A DNA stretch of 64,000 nt from Clarkia xantiana subsp. parviflora (taxonomy: Eukaryota; Streptophyta; Magnoliopsida; Myrtales; Onagraceae). The DNA is taken from positions 5,700,979 to 5,764,978 of the forward strand of contig JAPTYO010000022.1 in the NCBI GenBank assembly GCA_036873135.1. The letters are read 5' to 3'. Under the pieces are notes generated by a model. That model worked only from the letters and a program-made list of their open reading frames with translations, did not search any database and was not told the origin of the DNA. The number at the start of each line of letters is the position of its first letter. Within the stretch, counting starts at the first letter, position 1. A program made the position numbers and the translations under genes. Below are positions 47,201 through 57,970 of the stretch, piece after piece.

Positions 47201-48260
47201 AATCCTGAAGGAAATGCATGAGGGGATCGCGGCTTGTCACGAAGGGGCCCGATCCATTTTGAGGAAGGTGTTGAACTTAGGCTACTATTGGCCCACGATG
47301 AACAAAGAAGCAACGGCGTTGGTCCGATCATGCGACGCGTGCCAGAGGTACGCCCCGAGTATCGTGGCTCCAGCTGCTAACCTGACATCCATCAAGAGCG
47401 CTTGGCCCTTCGCGCAGTGGGGCATCGACTTGGTGGGACCTCTTCCACAAGCACAAGGACAATGTAAGTATTTACTTGTAGCTATCGATTATTTTTCGAA
47501 ATGGATAGAGGCGAAGGCATTGGCCAGAACAACGGGGAACCAGATCGTCAAGTTCCTCCAAACCCACATCGTGTCCAGATACGGGATTCCTAAGGTGGTA
47601 ATCAGCGACAATGGCCCACCGTTTAACGGCTCTCAGGCGAGGGAGTATCTGGAAGAACTGAACGTTGAGCATCGGACCGCCTCCGTACGCCATGCTCAGA
47701 CTAATGGCCAGGTGGATTCAGCCAACAAAATCGTGATGGATGGCCTGAAGAAGAGGGTCTATGCCTTGAAGGGCAAATGGCTGAACGAACTGGAAAATGT
47801 ACTTTGGGCTGTTAGAACGACACCCAAACGATCAACAGGGGAGACTCCGTTTGGCCTCGTATATGGCACGGAAGCGTTCGCCCCTGTGGAGGTAGTTGTG
47901 GCGTCCCATCGGATGAGATATTACGAGCCCCTAACGAACGATGAAGTGAGACGTCTGGACTTGGACCTACTCGAAGAGAAAAGGCGGGAAGCCGATGAAG
48001 TCCAAGCTCGAATGCGCTTAGCGACGGCCAGATACTACAATCGGCGAGAGAAGTCCCGACAATTCTTTGTCAGGGAGCTGGTTTGGCGTCGCAACGAGTT
48101 CACCCTTTTGGATCGAATCAACAAGATGTCACCAAAATGGGAAGGACCTTATAAGGTCGTGGGGATGCCAGCTCCAAACGCATACAAGTTGGAAGACCTC
48201 GATGGCAGAACGTTAAAGCATTCTTTCAGTGGCGAACACTTGAAAAAACACCATGCTTAA
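44271..48260 (+). pseudogene. pol: Tat-3 pol, near-complete
   Basis: Protease Asp at 44524-44526. A 1-nt loss near 44578 shifts the frame. From 44613 the frame is open through RT (YVDD 45627-45638) to TGA at 46329-46331, where Tat-1 and Tat-2 have TGG. The same frame then continues to 48260 through the second RNase H and full-length integrase. The integrase retains the WGID and SDNG aspartates, but the third catalytic residue is Asp (47715-47717, NGQVDSAN) where Tat-1 has Glu. Confidence 0.93.
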
Positions 48261-49030
48261 AGAAAGTCGCCTTAAGTGGTGCCCGATAAAGTCGCCTTAG
48301 GTGGTGCCCGATGTAAAATCGCCTTAAGTGGTGTATGCTGTTTATCGTTTAATTCGATGTAAGTCTATCTTATGCCAATAAATAAAGAGGTCGCTTCCAA
48401 ATAAGAGTTGTCCTTAGATTTATGCTAAGTGTAAAAGTCGCCTTCAGTGGTGCACGATGAAAGTCGCCTTCAGTGGTGCACGATGAAAGTCGCCTTCAGT
48501 GGTGCACGATGAAAGCCGCCCTAAGTGGTGCACAATACTTAGATTTATTCTAAGTATCCAAAAGTCGCCTTCAGTGGTGCACGATGAAAGTCGCCTTCAG
48601 TGGTGCACGATGAAAGTCGCCTTAAGTGGTGCACAATACTTAGATTTATTCTGAGTACCAAAACGTCGCCTTAAGTGGTGCACAATATTAAGTCGCCTTA
48701 AGTGGTGCACAATCCTTAGATTTATTCTAAGTATCAAAAGTCGCCTTGAGTGGTGCACGATATTAAGTCGCCTTAAGTGGTGCACAATCCTTAGATTTAT
48801 TCTAAGTATCAAAAGTTGCCTTGAGTGGTGCACGATGTTAAGTCGCCTTAAGTGGTGCACGATACTAAGTCGCCTTGAGTGGTGCACGATCTTTAGGTTT
48901 ATCCTAAGTAATAATTAAGTCGTCTTAAGTGATGCACACGATATTAAGCCGCCTTAAGTGGTGCAAGTTATTAAATCGTCGGGAAGGATGTACGAGAATG
49001 TCTTAAGTATCGAGGTTTCGACTTGAGAAA
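48261..49030 (+). repeat. Tat-3 3' short-repeat array
   Basis: Same family of units as Tat-1 and Tat-2, with many TTCAGT-loop units early and TTAAGT or TTGAGT units later. The paired CGTC...GATG subtype occurs once near 48917. Hairpin spacers (CTTAGATTTATTCTAAG) recur. It ends with the inverted repeat at 49002-49027. Confidence 0.9.
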
Positions 49031-49161
49031 GTATAATAAAGCCACTAGGAGAGGTGCAATAAAAGAATCAGAACTGAGAAAGTCCGATATTAATAGAGCT
49101 CTAAGGCCCGATGATTACAAAAGGAGGAGAATACAAAGATTCTAGCGATAAGCAGTTAGGC

Positions 49162-49564
49162 CTAATCCTTGGTAGCGGCATCAACGGGAGCAAGGTCCGC
49201 AAGGTCTAGGGCAGAAGGCTCCACAGGGTCAGTCGTTGGAGGATTGGCTATCGGGGTCATGGGATCGAGGAGTTTCCGATGAAGAAGTAGTTCCTCTTCA
49301 CTCTGAACTTGTGGTATGCATTTCCGGCCTTGAGCATCGGCTTTTTTGGCGGAAATGATACATCCTTCCCGGAGAGCTGCATCATAAGCAGTGCTGGAAA
49401 TTTCGTTCATAGCATAGTCGAAGTTGAAGAGCTTCCTTCCCTCGAAACCAGATCCACTGTCTGAAATCAGTCATTGAAAAGGGATGTTAGGTCTTCCCGG
49501 AAAATTACAATCAAACTAAGCGAGGATGAAGGCGAACAATAGAGAAGAAACCCTTACCTGACAT
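49162..49564 (-). CDS. Tat-3 shortened antisense gene
   Basis: Exon 1 49558-49564 (ATGTCAG) joins exon 2 49162-49460 through a 97-bp GT-AG intron. The result is 101 codons plus stop with no break. The first about 35 residues match the start of the Tat-1 and Tat-2 proteins (SDSGSGFEGRK, then YDAALREGC). The end matches their acidic Asp/Pro/Ala-rich tail. A deletion of about 2 kb removed everything between, including the other introns, yet the frame stays open to the stop. Whether it is made into protein is unknown. Confidence 0.5.
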
Positions 49565-50087
49565 GATAATTGAAGGCTGAAAGGATGAACCTGACGTTGC
49601 TGGAAGAATGGCCGAAGAAACACTAAGGTCTCAAGAGTTGCAGAAAGCCTTCGAAAATTCGTAGATGACGAGAGGAAACTGAACCCTGGGTAAGGATTTT
49701 ATAGGCAAAGAGGACAGTCGAAGGGGCGCGTTAATCTGAACCATCGAAGATGAAGCGTTCTAATCTGGACCGTTGAGATGAAACGTGCGGAATGGCAGCA
49801 GGTGCAATGATGAAATATCCTGAAAAGTACTTTTCAGAAAAAGCAGACACAGAGAATCAGGCACGGGTACTGATGACGTCACTTCATTATCTACTGCATT
49901 TAATGCACTGGGGAACCAAGGAGACCCCTAGGATATAACAGTTATCTACAAAACCCTGAGGAAACGTAGAGGAGAAGATTGATAAACTGAGTAACTGAAC
50001 CAAGGAACAGATCCCCGACTCTAGTATTGGAAAATCAGGAGTTGGAAGACACGACGAACTAAAAGTCCCTCATGTCTTGAGGGCAAA
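49565..50087. mobile_element. Tat-3 region between antisense gene and 3' LTR
   Basis: Untranslated. Contains the minus-strand TATA box at 49696-49703 and, at its right end, the altered polypurine tract. Homologous to 28671-29217 and 52545-53089. Confidence 0.7.
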
Positions 50088-50784
50088 TGATGGGTCCGAC
50101 TACAGCCGTCAGGCCCTTTAACGGCGAGGAAACGGCAAACAGGCCCACCAGGCCCAGAGTAAGGGTCAAGATGACCTAGGAGAAGGGTCCCGATGAAGGT
50201 AGTCCCGACGAAGCAAGGTCCCGACAGAGTCGGTCCCGACAGTGGAGCTGGAAGCTCCCGATGAGAAGCCTTTAAGTAGGCCCCGATGATGAATCCCCGA
50301 GAATGATTGGCCCTGTCACGATGACGAGGGGCCCCGAGCGGTGAAACAACGAGATAACTCTGGAGTCCCCGACGGGAGTCGGGACTCGTTATCAAAGGAT
50401 AAAGCCAAGATATGCGGGGCGTGGCCGAGATACGCGGAACGTTGTTAAGATACACGGAGCGTGGCCGAGATACGCGGGGCATGGCTAAGATACGCGAGAT
50501 CACGTACGAGATATGCGGGATACGGGCTAACCACCCCTAACGGTTCGCCAGGTACCTGAGGCATCTCTTTGCCTATAAAAGGGCAGGAGGTCACCTCAGA
50601 TCACTTACGTTGAGTTGAATACACTTTGATATCTGTTACTTGCCAGTCAGACGAAGTACTCATTTAAGCATCGGAGAGGGATTCTGGGTCACCGCCCGGT
50701 CTATCCCCTCTTGCAGGATTGAGTGGAGCAAAGGAGCTAGGATTGCCGTCAAGATCCGTACCGGAGTTCCGCCATGATCCAACA
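50088..50784 (+). mobile_element. Tat-3 3' LTR
   Basis: 697 bp, about eight differences from the 5' LTR. TATA box at 50574-50581. Confidence 0.93.
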
Positions 50785-52544
50785 GGGGCATTCGCCTGTG
50801 AAGAATTGAAGGGCCTGTAGATGTCCCCATCAAGAGCAAGGGGAGATATAGGACGAGGAATGAGAGGGCACGCCTCCGTCTCGGCCCGAACAGGGGAAGG
50901 AGAGAAGTCATGGATAGGTGAGAGCTGCCGCTGCTGCGGAGAAGACGAAGGAGGCGGCCCCTGAGGGGTTGGTTTCAAGGGGGATTGCCCCGCCTTCCGA
51001 CGCTGTTGAGGGGGGTCAACCCCGCCATTCTCCTCGGAGGAGTCCAGAGTTTCCACCTGACGAAACTGTTCGCCAGTTGGAGCCTTCTCTCCAGCTGAGG
51101 AAGGCACCCCCGCTGAAGGCAGTGCGTCTGCGGAAGCTGCAGCACCCGAGGAAGCTCCCGAGCGACCTGCACCTGGAGGATGAGAAGCTTCAGAAAGGTA
51201 GTCAGGAAGTTCATCGGGATTCTTACACCAGATGATACGTCGGGAGACGTATTGATCCTTCCCACGATAATGATAATAGCCTGCCTTCAAGACTCGGGGA
51301 GTTTCGCCTCGAAGGATTCTTTTAACATCAGTAACGCGGCCTTCCTTGGTCGAGGAAATCAAATCCGACGGGACCATCCTCTTGTACGATTTAATAGCAA
51401 GTCGAAGTTGTTTACCTTCTTCAGCGTTCTGGACATCGAAGAGCTGGTCCAGATCCACCCGCTTCCGCTTGGGCTGCTCCGCTGAAGGAGACCCCGACCT
51501 AGCAGCAGCCTTCTTGGCAGACTTCCTCTTCCGCGAGGGGCGGACAGCATCAGTCTCCCCCTGCTTAAGGAATAGATCGGTCAGCACAGATACCTTCTTG
51601 GCTGCAAACAATAAACAAAGAAAAGTTAGAAGTTTACCCAAGAGACCATGTTAGAAGGGCCGTCGAAGAGCTGCCCCCCAGAAACAATATCGAGGAGTCG
51701 GATCCCGGCGTGCACCAGGTCCCGCTCCACGAGTGAGTTGGCGTTGAGAGGAGTGTAAGACTCCTCCCACCGATAGAGCTGGATAAGTTGGAGAGTCTCG
51801 AAATCCTCGTCAGCATAAGTGTGGAAAGCAGGCGGAGGGTCTGCTACCACCTCCCAGCGAGGCCAGGGGATTGAGGAGTGACGGATAAAGAAGTAGCTCT
51901 TCTTCCAGCTACTATTGTCGGACCCTGTATCGATCAAGAGTCCCCGACCCTTGACCACCTTCCAGGTGTCACTGGTCCAACCGTACCGGGCAAGCTGCTG
52001 CTTACTCCACTTGGGCATCCGGGGGTAGAAGGCGCAAACCCCCGCCTCGTTGCACTTCATCCCATAAAAGGTTCTGAAGAGTTGGAGGCTGTAGACCCAC
52101 TTCTGTCGGAGACATAGGACTTTAAAGGCGTTCCAGAGGCGGATGGCATCGGGAGAAAAGGTGGTGGGGTGTGTTCTGTAATGATGGCACAGCTCGACCA
52201 GATTACCGCAAAAGGGGAACCTGATCCCCGCTGATATTTGTCCCGTAGAGACAAACACCTCCCCTTTCTGGGGACGAGTAACCTCAGAGTCACTCGAGGG
52301 ACGATGCCTAGGATATGGGAAACGAGGTTCCCAGGTGATGGTGATGCAACCCTCTCGGAGAGCTGCATCATAGGCAGTATTGGAAATCTCATTTGGAGCA
52401 TAATCAAAATTAAAGGGTTTTCTCCCCTCAGAGCTGGAACCGCTGTCTGAAAAGCAACCAGGGCAAGAAAATACAGTGGGACTCTTGGAAAAATTAGAAA
52501 GAAAAAGACGAACAAGCAACGAAGAGGGATTCCTTACCAGACAT
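50785..52544 (-). pseudogene. Tat-2 antisense gene, 5' part (exons 1-3)
   Basis: Exon 1 52538-52544 (ATGTCTG), intron 52447-52537 (91 bp), exon 2 51638-52446, intron 51561-51637 (77 bp, phase 0), exon 3 from 51560 down to the Tat-3 insertion. With 40969-41919 this gives 822 codons plus stop, with no internal stop. Exon 2 holds a domain resembling the plant 'putative gypsy type transposon' family (blocks around LVELCHHY and LFRTFYGMKC). Exon 3 opens with Lys/Arg-rich runs (SRKRKSAKK, KRKR) that could act as a nuclear signal, then a GYYHYRGKDQYV block and Pro/Ser-rich sequence. The gene would be intact but for Tat-3. Its function is unknown. Confidence 0.78.
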
Positions 52545-52705
52545 GATGAAGTGGAGGTTGAAGGAGATGAACGAAACGTCGCCGGAAAGATGATCGGGAA
52601 GACTCCAAAGACCTTCGAAATCGCAGAGCTTGGAATGGCAGAGGAATCGCAGAGAGCTTTTGAGAATTCGAAGACGGTAAAAATTAAATTGTGACTGTGG
52701 CTAGG

Positions 52706-52713
52706 GTTTTATA
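52706..52713 (-). promoter_or_regulatory. TATA box of the Tat-2 antisense gene
   Basis: TATAAAAC on the minus strand, 162 bp before the antisense ATG, matching 28829-28836 in Tat-1. Confidence 0.55.
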
Positions 52714-53089
52714 GTCGAAGAAGACGGTTGAAAGGAGACTTCGATCCGAGTCGTCGAAGTCGAAGAGTCTTAATCTGGACCGTTGAAATGAAACGTGCAG
52801 AAGGACAACGGGCGTAATGATGAAACGGCCTAAAAGCACTTTTTCATTAAAGGACAGGCGCGAAAAATCAGGCACGTGGGTCGAAAACGTCACTCCATTA
52901 TCTACTGCATTTAATGCACTAGGAAACCGAGAAGACCCTTGGGATATAACAGTTATCCAGAAACCCTGAGGAAACGTAGAGGAGAAGACTGAGTAACTGA
53001 ACCAAGGAAAAGATCCCCGACTCTAGCATTGAAAGATCGGGAGTTGAAAGACACGACGAACTAAAAGTCCCTCATGTCTTGGGGGCAAA

Positions 53090-53787
53090 TGATGGGTCCG
53101 ACTATAGCCGTCAGGCCCTTTAACGGCGAGGAAACGGCAAACAGGCCCACCAGGCCCCAAAATGAAGGTCAAGATGACCTAAGAGAAGGGTCCCGACGAA
53201 GGGAGTCCCGACGAGGCAAGGTCCCGACAGAGTCGGTTCCGACAGTGGAGCTGGAAGCTCCCGATAAGAAGCCCTTAAGTAAGCCCCGATGATGAATCCC
53301 TGAGAATGATTGGCCCTGTCACGATGACGAGGGGCCCCGAGCGGTGACACAACGAGATAACTCTGGAGTCCCCGACGGGAGTCGGGACTCGTTATCAGAG
53401 GATAAAGCCAAGATATGCGGGGCGTGGCCGAGATACGCGGAACGTGGTTAAGATACACGGAGCGTGGCCGAGATACGCGGGGCATGGCTAAGATACGCGA
53501 GATCACGTCCGAGATATGCGGGATACGGGCTAACCACCCCTAACGGTTCGCCAGGTACCTGAGACATCTCTTTGCCTATAAAAGGGCAGGAGATCACCTC
53601 AAAAAGACTTACGTTGAGTTGAATACACTCTGAGTTTATTACTTGCCAGTCATACGAGATACTCATTTAAGCATCGGAGAGGGATTCTGGGTCACCGCCC
53701 GGTCTATCCCCTCTTGCAGGCTTGCGTGGAGCAAAGGAGCTAAGATTGCCGTCGAAGTCCGTACCGGAGTTCCACCGTGATCCAACA
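53090..53787 (+). mobile_element. Tat-2 3' LTR
   Basis: 698 bp, about six differences from the 5' LTR at 33645. Polypurine tract at 53081-53089; TATA box at 53577-53584. Confidence 0.93.
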
Positions 53788-53792
53788 ATGAG

Positions 53793-54190
53793 GATCCCAC
53801 CACTATAACATCTCTCAATCATGTGCACAATCGTCATACAGACACAACCTCGGGGAGAGTCACAAGTGTATGAAGAAACACATCAAATAAACCCAGGCCC
53901 CTTAAAAGTGAACACATGAAGCATACATCGCAAAACCAACACATTAAATTCAACACCGCGCAATGCACAATAGGAGAAGGAGAGCAACAACTCCAAATCG
54001 GCGTTTCGTTCGTGATCGTAGAAAAGCTTGACGCATATAATGGAATCCTTGGGTATACAACCATGAACAAGTGGGGTATGATAAGCGTCAACATCACACC
54101 AAAAGATCAAGTTTCCAACAAAGGCAGGAATTGGTGAAATAAAGGGAGATCAGCAGCTATCAAAAGACTGCTACAAGGTTGCACTCCAAC
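53793..54190 (+). pseudogene. pol: Old gypsy protease remnant
   Basis: The frame 53916-54137 encodes the C-terminal half of a gypsy retropepsin: the DAYNGILGYTTMNKWGM block aligns with TYNAIIGRTTINPLMA of the Tat proteases. In the next frame GEIKGDQ...CYKVAL matches the Tat linker GEVKGDQ...CYVNA. The catalytic Asp end is missing, and no RT follows. It lies directly beyond the Tat-2 target duplication and probably continues the gag remnant at 31510-32855. Confidence 0.65.
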
Positions 54191-55560
54191 ATATATCAAG
54201 ACAAACAATAGCATAATTCCCATCATTGATGAAAACCCAAGGGTAGATCATGCACGTCTTGTTCTTGTTGAAACATTACAAAAAATCAAGATAGATTGGC
54301 TAGAAAGGATGGTCCGAGTAGGCGCATCACTGTCAGAAGATGAAGTAATAGAAACTATCAGGAAACAGCGAAACGATTGCCAAGCGACTTGGGGGGCACC
54401 AAGCTGACAAGTGCTCGGCATTCCACCGAAGTGAAGAAACGAATAATTGCAAGAACACGCGGTACCATTCTTCTAAGAAGGAAACACCAAGCAATGATCA
54501 TATATAGGCATGTACATCATGCTAAGGAGGCATCAATGCGTATCAACTAGAGGACGCATACAATAATGCATAGTCGCTGTTCATACATACATATTCACAA
54601 TCACATATAGCGGGTGATATTTGGAAAAGCTCCGCTCCCGACATATGCGCACCTGTCACGATCAGCACCTATCGCGTCCGCACTTAGGGAAGTTTCCTGC
54701 ACAAACAAGAAGTCCTCGTATCAGACTCCTTTACTTTATCTATTATTTGCATTACTAAAAAGAAAATTTCATAACTCCATATTTTTGCAAACTTGTAAAC
54801 ATTGCAACTATCTAACAAAGCGCAACTCTGTTCGTAGGTACATACTACACTATGATTACTACATTGGATGACATCTATGGTAGCGCAACTCTATCTAACG
54901 CAACCTCTGCACAATGCCTCCTAAGCATTTCTGCGACACTTATCGACAAAGCTCATACGATGACATCTATGGTAACAAGCATTTGATATTGTTAAAATAT
55001 TCTCTAAGTGTTTTAGCATGCTTGCAGAAAATGGTCGATGATCAACATACGGCGCTCAAAGCACATTGTCTAGCTTACCATTACCCATGTACAACAATCA
55101 ACGATCATGTCCGAACGATTATCCATCATCAACATCAAGCATGCAAAAACAACGGCTAAGGCATGGAACAACATGTCGACAATAAACACTATGCATAAGG
55201 GAAGTATAACGATTCATTTGCACTTTTCTAAAATTTTCAGCACTTAGGAAAATTTTGGCCGATTTGAGGCGAAGAATTCTAACGCATTTTATCAAACACC
55301 TTGTATGCATGTTAAGGTAAGCTAGGTACATGGTGATTTCAAGATCAAATTAAGGCCAAACGAAGTCACGAAATGTCCAGCCATATACGGAATTGAACTC
55401 ACCAACACGAAGCGAGTCCGAATTGACACGTACCACACCGGAATCCAATTGATATCAACTATGGTGTGTCTACTCCAAATCTATGATCTCAAAAGCTTCA
55501 TCTTCATCAAGAATGGAGAGCTTCTTGGAGATTTATCTATGAAGGATGTAAGATAATGAG
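54191..55560. other. Decayed retroelement 3' region
   Basis: No gene. 54393-54870 resembles 32904-33260, including the G-rich run (TTGGGGGGCACC, 54389-54400) and a TTCGTAGGTACAT phrase. The small frames are not recognised. Confidence 0.4.
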
Positions 55561-55769
55561 TATTCTCTCTCCTAATTTTCATTAATAGTGCTTGCACCAT
55601 GTGCTAAGGACTAAACTTTCATGTATTTTCATATAAGTCCTTAGCAACCTTTACAAGCATCTTTGCATCTCTCCTATGTTCATATTGCATACATACTACA
55701 CAATGCTTCATGACATACTACACGTAATTATTATTACATATTACGTACATAGAATTTATTATGCACGAT

Positions 55770-56310
55770 GCTTATTTATGATCGTTACATGATTTTATAA
55801 TCTAAGTATGAATTGAATGTTTGCATCATTTTCCATGCTTACATCATACTACATGCTTGCATCATTTTCTACGTTTACACCATGCTTCATGATTACGTAC
55901 ATGCTCTCCAATTTTATATTGTTATAAGTGTTTTGCTTATTGCATGATCACGTAATCCATTTGCTATGTCGTCATCTACATGTTGACAACGCGTTATATG
56001 CTTACATCACGTACCATGGTATTATCATGTCATATAATCCTTTATTATTACAAGTATTTCTCTCATTACATGATATTGCGAATGTATCATTAATTGCATG
56101 TTGTTATGCGCATATTGTCCGCTACGCTAACCCTGTAAACAGATTACGTACATATGGCGGAAAATTAAAGTTGGTAAAATTTATGATCCCTACACTCGAA
56201 TTGACAAACAGGCCACCCCTGAGGTCAGTACTGAACCTAAATTGGACGAATATCTTATCTTAAAAAGAGTCAACCATGGGTTTTGAACCACTACTTGACT
56301 CGGGGGAAAG
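55770..56310 (+). mobile_element. 3' untranslated segment before LTR-D copy 3
   Basis: Matches 690-1235 closely, ending in a polypurine tract (CGGGGGAAAG, 56301-56310). The homology starts at about 55770; further left is unrelated. No coding sequence. Confidence 0.75.
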
Positions 56311-56956
56311 TGTTAGATATCTGTCCAATTCGGGTTCGTATTTACATTCCGGACCTTGCAAAATACTCCAAAACCCGTAAAAGAACTCTTCTGCGGACAC
56401 CCCAAGTCCAAAACGGTCCGGAATACGCGTAGTACCCGGACCGGGGGACTTCCGGATTGCTAGACAATCCGGGTAGGTCCGGATTACCGACGTTCTCCGC
56501 GCGCTTATCCCGATTATTTTGCCAATTGCGAGAAGTTAGTGCACGCATAGTCCACCTTGATGACGGTATACGTTTCCCTTCATACCGACATCAAGCCATT
56601 CAAAACTGGGCATGATCCTTAGGTTCCCTATAAATAGGGGCCTAGGTCTCCCATTTTAAACAACGCCCTCATTCTGGCATTTCGTGCTCTGACTTCTCGC
56701 TAAAAGGCTTTCTCTCTTTAGAAGATTTTGACTTGAGCGTTGGAGAGGGCCCAACCAGCATCCCCCCCCCCCTCTCCCACTCCGGTTACTGCCCCTTGTG
56801 CAGGATCCGGATTTCAAGAGATCAAAGCCGGGAAGTTGAAGACTAAGTTCGAGGATCGTGTTTCAAGGATCGCGGCGTACCCATCCCTGTACACACATCC
56901 GGAGCCCGTTTGTGGAAAAGAAGCCCGAAGCTACCCAAGTGGAAGCAGACTTAACA
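56311..56956 (+). mobile_element. LTR-D copy 3
   Basis: 646 bp, TGTTAGATATC to TTAACA, TATA box at 56629-56636. No primer-binding site follows, so it is a 3' LTR whose element is otherwise lost or rearranged. Confidence 0.85.
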
Positions 56957-57790
56957 CGCATTACTACTCATAAATGCCAAGTGCAGGGACAATGGCCTTA
57001 CACATTACTACCCATAAATGCTAAGTGTCACTCTTAAGTCTTGTGCGTTACTACTCGTAAAATACGGCAATCGTATAACACGCGTGTTTAACACACATTT
57101 ACCTCGCCATGCCTTGGTATAACCAAGAGGGGCGCGTAATACAGGGACACATGTCTCCTAACAACAACTACGGATGCTACATCCAACAAGAGGACGAGTC
57201 TCAACTCTACTCTATAGTCCACACCACATGGACAATCATAAAAACAAAGGTATGAAATATTACTACCATGTTACCATGCATTACTAAACCATTCATGACA
57301 AGTCTTAAACGACAACGTCAAACATCGAAACGTAAACACAAAGGGTTCAAAGGGATAACACCCCAACAAGCAACCTCAACCCAAACACGGGGAGCCAAAA
57401 CCATGTACAAAGCCTGGTAGAGCAAACACAATCAACCTAATGCCACATGCGAGGTACCAACACCTCCAGTGGGCTGAACAACACTCTCATCTCGAGTGGT
57501 AAACTCCACTCAACGCCTACACATCCTCTATGGCTCTTACGTACGCGCCTACACGGCATCTACACGCGTGTCTAACATGGCACTATGCGACTATTCGAGG
57601 TAACGGTACATACATAGTTATTGTACTAACGCCTATACATATATATCGATCAATGTTTGCAGGACATATATGTCTACTTTCATACTCTACGAAGAGTCTC
57701 ATGTTTCGACCATCGTTGCGAACTATACCACACTACCAAGCCTATATATACAATGGCTAAAATAGTGCAAGTTGCAATACAAATATCAAG
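56957..57790. other. Unassigned stretch
   Basis: No gene or element was recognised. The short plus-strand frames at 57530-57974 look like chance. Confidence 0.3.
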
Positions 57791-57797
57791 GGCATGC

Positions 57798-57898
57798 CTC
57801 AAGGGAATTCGCCTCAGCAAAACACATTCGAGGGGATTCGCCTTAACAACCTCAAGGGAATGCGCCTCAACAATCTGGAGGGCATTCGCCTCAGCAGC
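57798..57898. repeat. 24-bp tandem repeat, about four units
   Basis: Units such as CTCAAGGGAATGCGCCTCAA at 57851, with the next unit at 57875 and an earlier one at 57827. The period is a multiple of three and both strands stay open, giving an 8-residue repeat in either reading. Confidence 0.75.
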
Positions 57899-57970
57899 CG
57901 GGAAAGCGATCCCGTCTCTAAGACGCAATACAACCACATGTCCAGTGGGAAACGCGGAGTATATACCCAA

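Larger units (their letters stand above)
41925..50784 (+). mobile_element. Tat-3: Ty3/gypsy element nested in Tat-2, 8860 bp
   Basis: Both LTRs are 697 bp and differ at about eight sites. Same orientation as its host and closely related to it. Shorter than Tat-1 because about 2 kb of the antisense gene is deleted. It sits in exon 3 of the Tat-2 antisense gene. Confidence 0.95.
33645..53787 (+). mobile_element. Tat-2: Ty3/gypsy element with Tat-3 nested inside
   Basis: 20143 bp between LTR ends; about 11.3 kb once Tat-3 and one copy of its target duplication are left out. The LTRs are 699 and 698 bp and differ at about six sites, with an ATGAG duplication. Same gene plan as Tat-1. It splits an old gypsy element between gag and protease. 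Confidence 0.95.

Noticed and set aside
51597..51637. A 36-41 bp intron joining exons 2 and 3 of the Tat-2 antisense gene
   Set aside because: Too short for a plant intron, and the GCAG acceptor gives the wrong phase. The acceptor at 51561 gives 77 bp, phase 0, and is mirrored in Tat-1.
1..56956. One giant element bounded by LTR-D copies at both window ends
   Set aside because: All LTR-D copies are preceded by the same 3' untranslated segment and none is followed by a primer-binding site, so they are not a 5'/3' pair.
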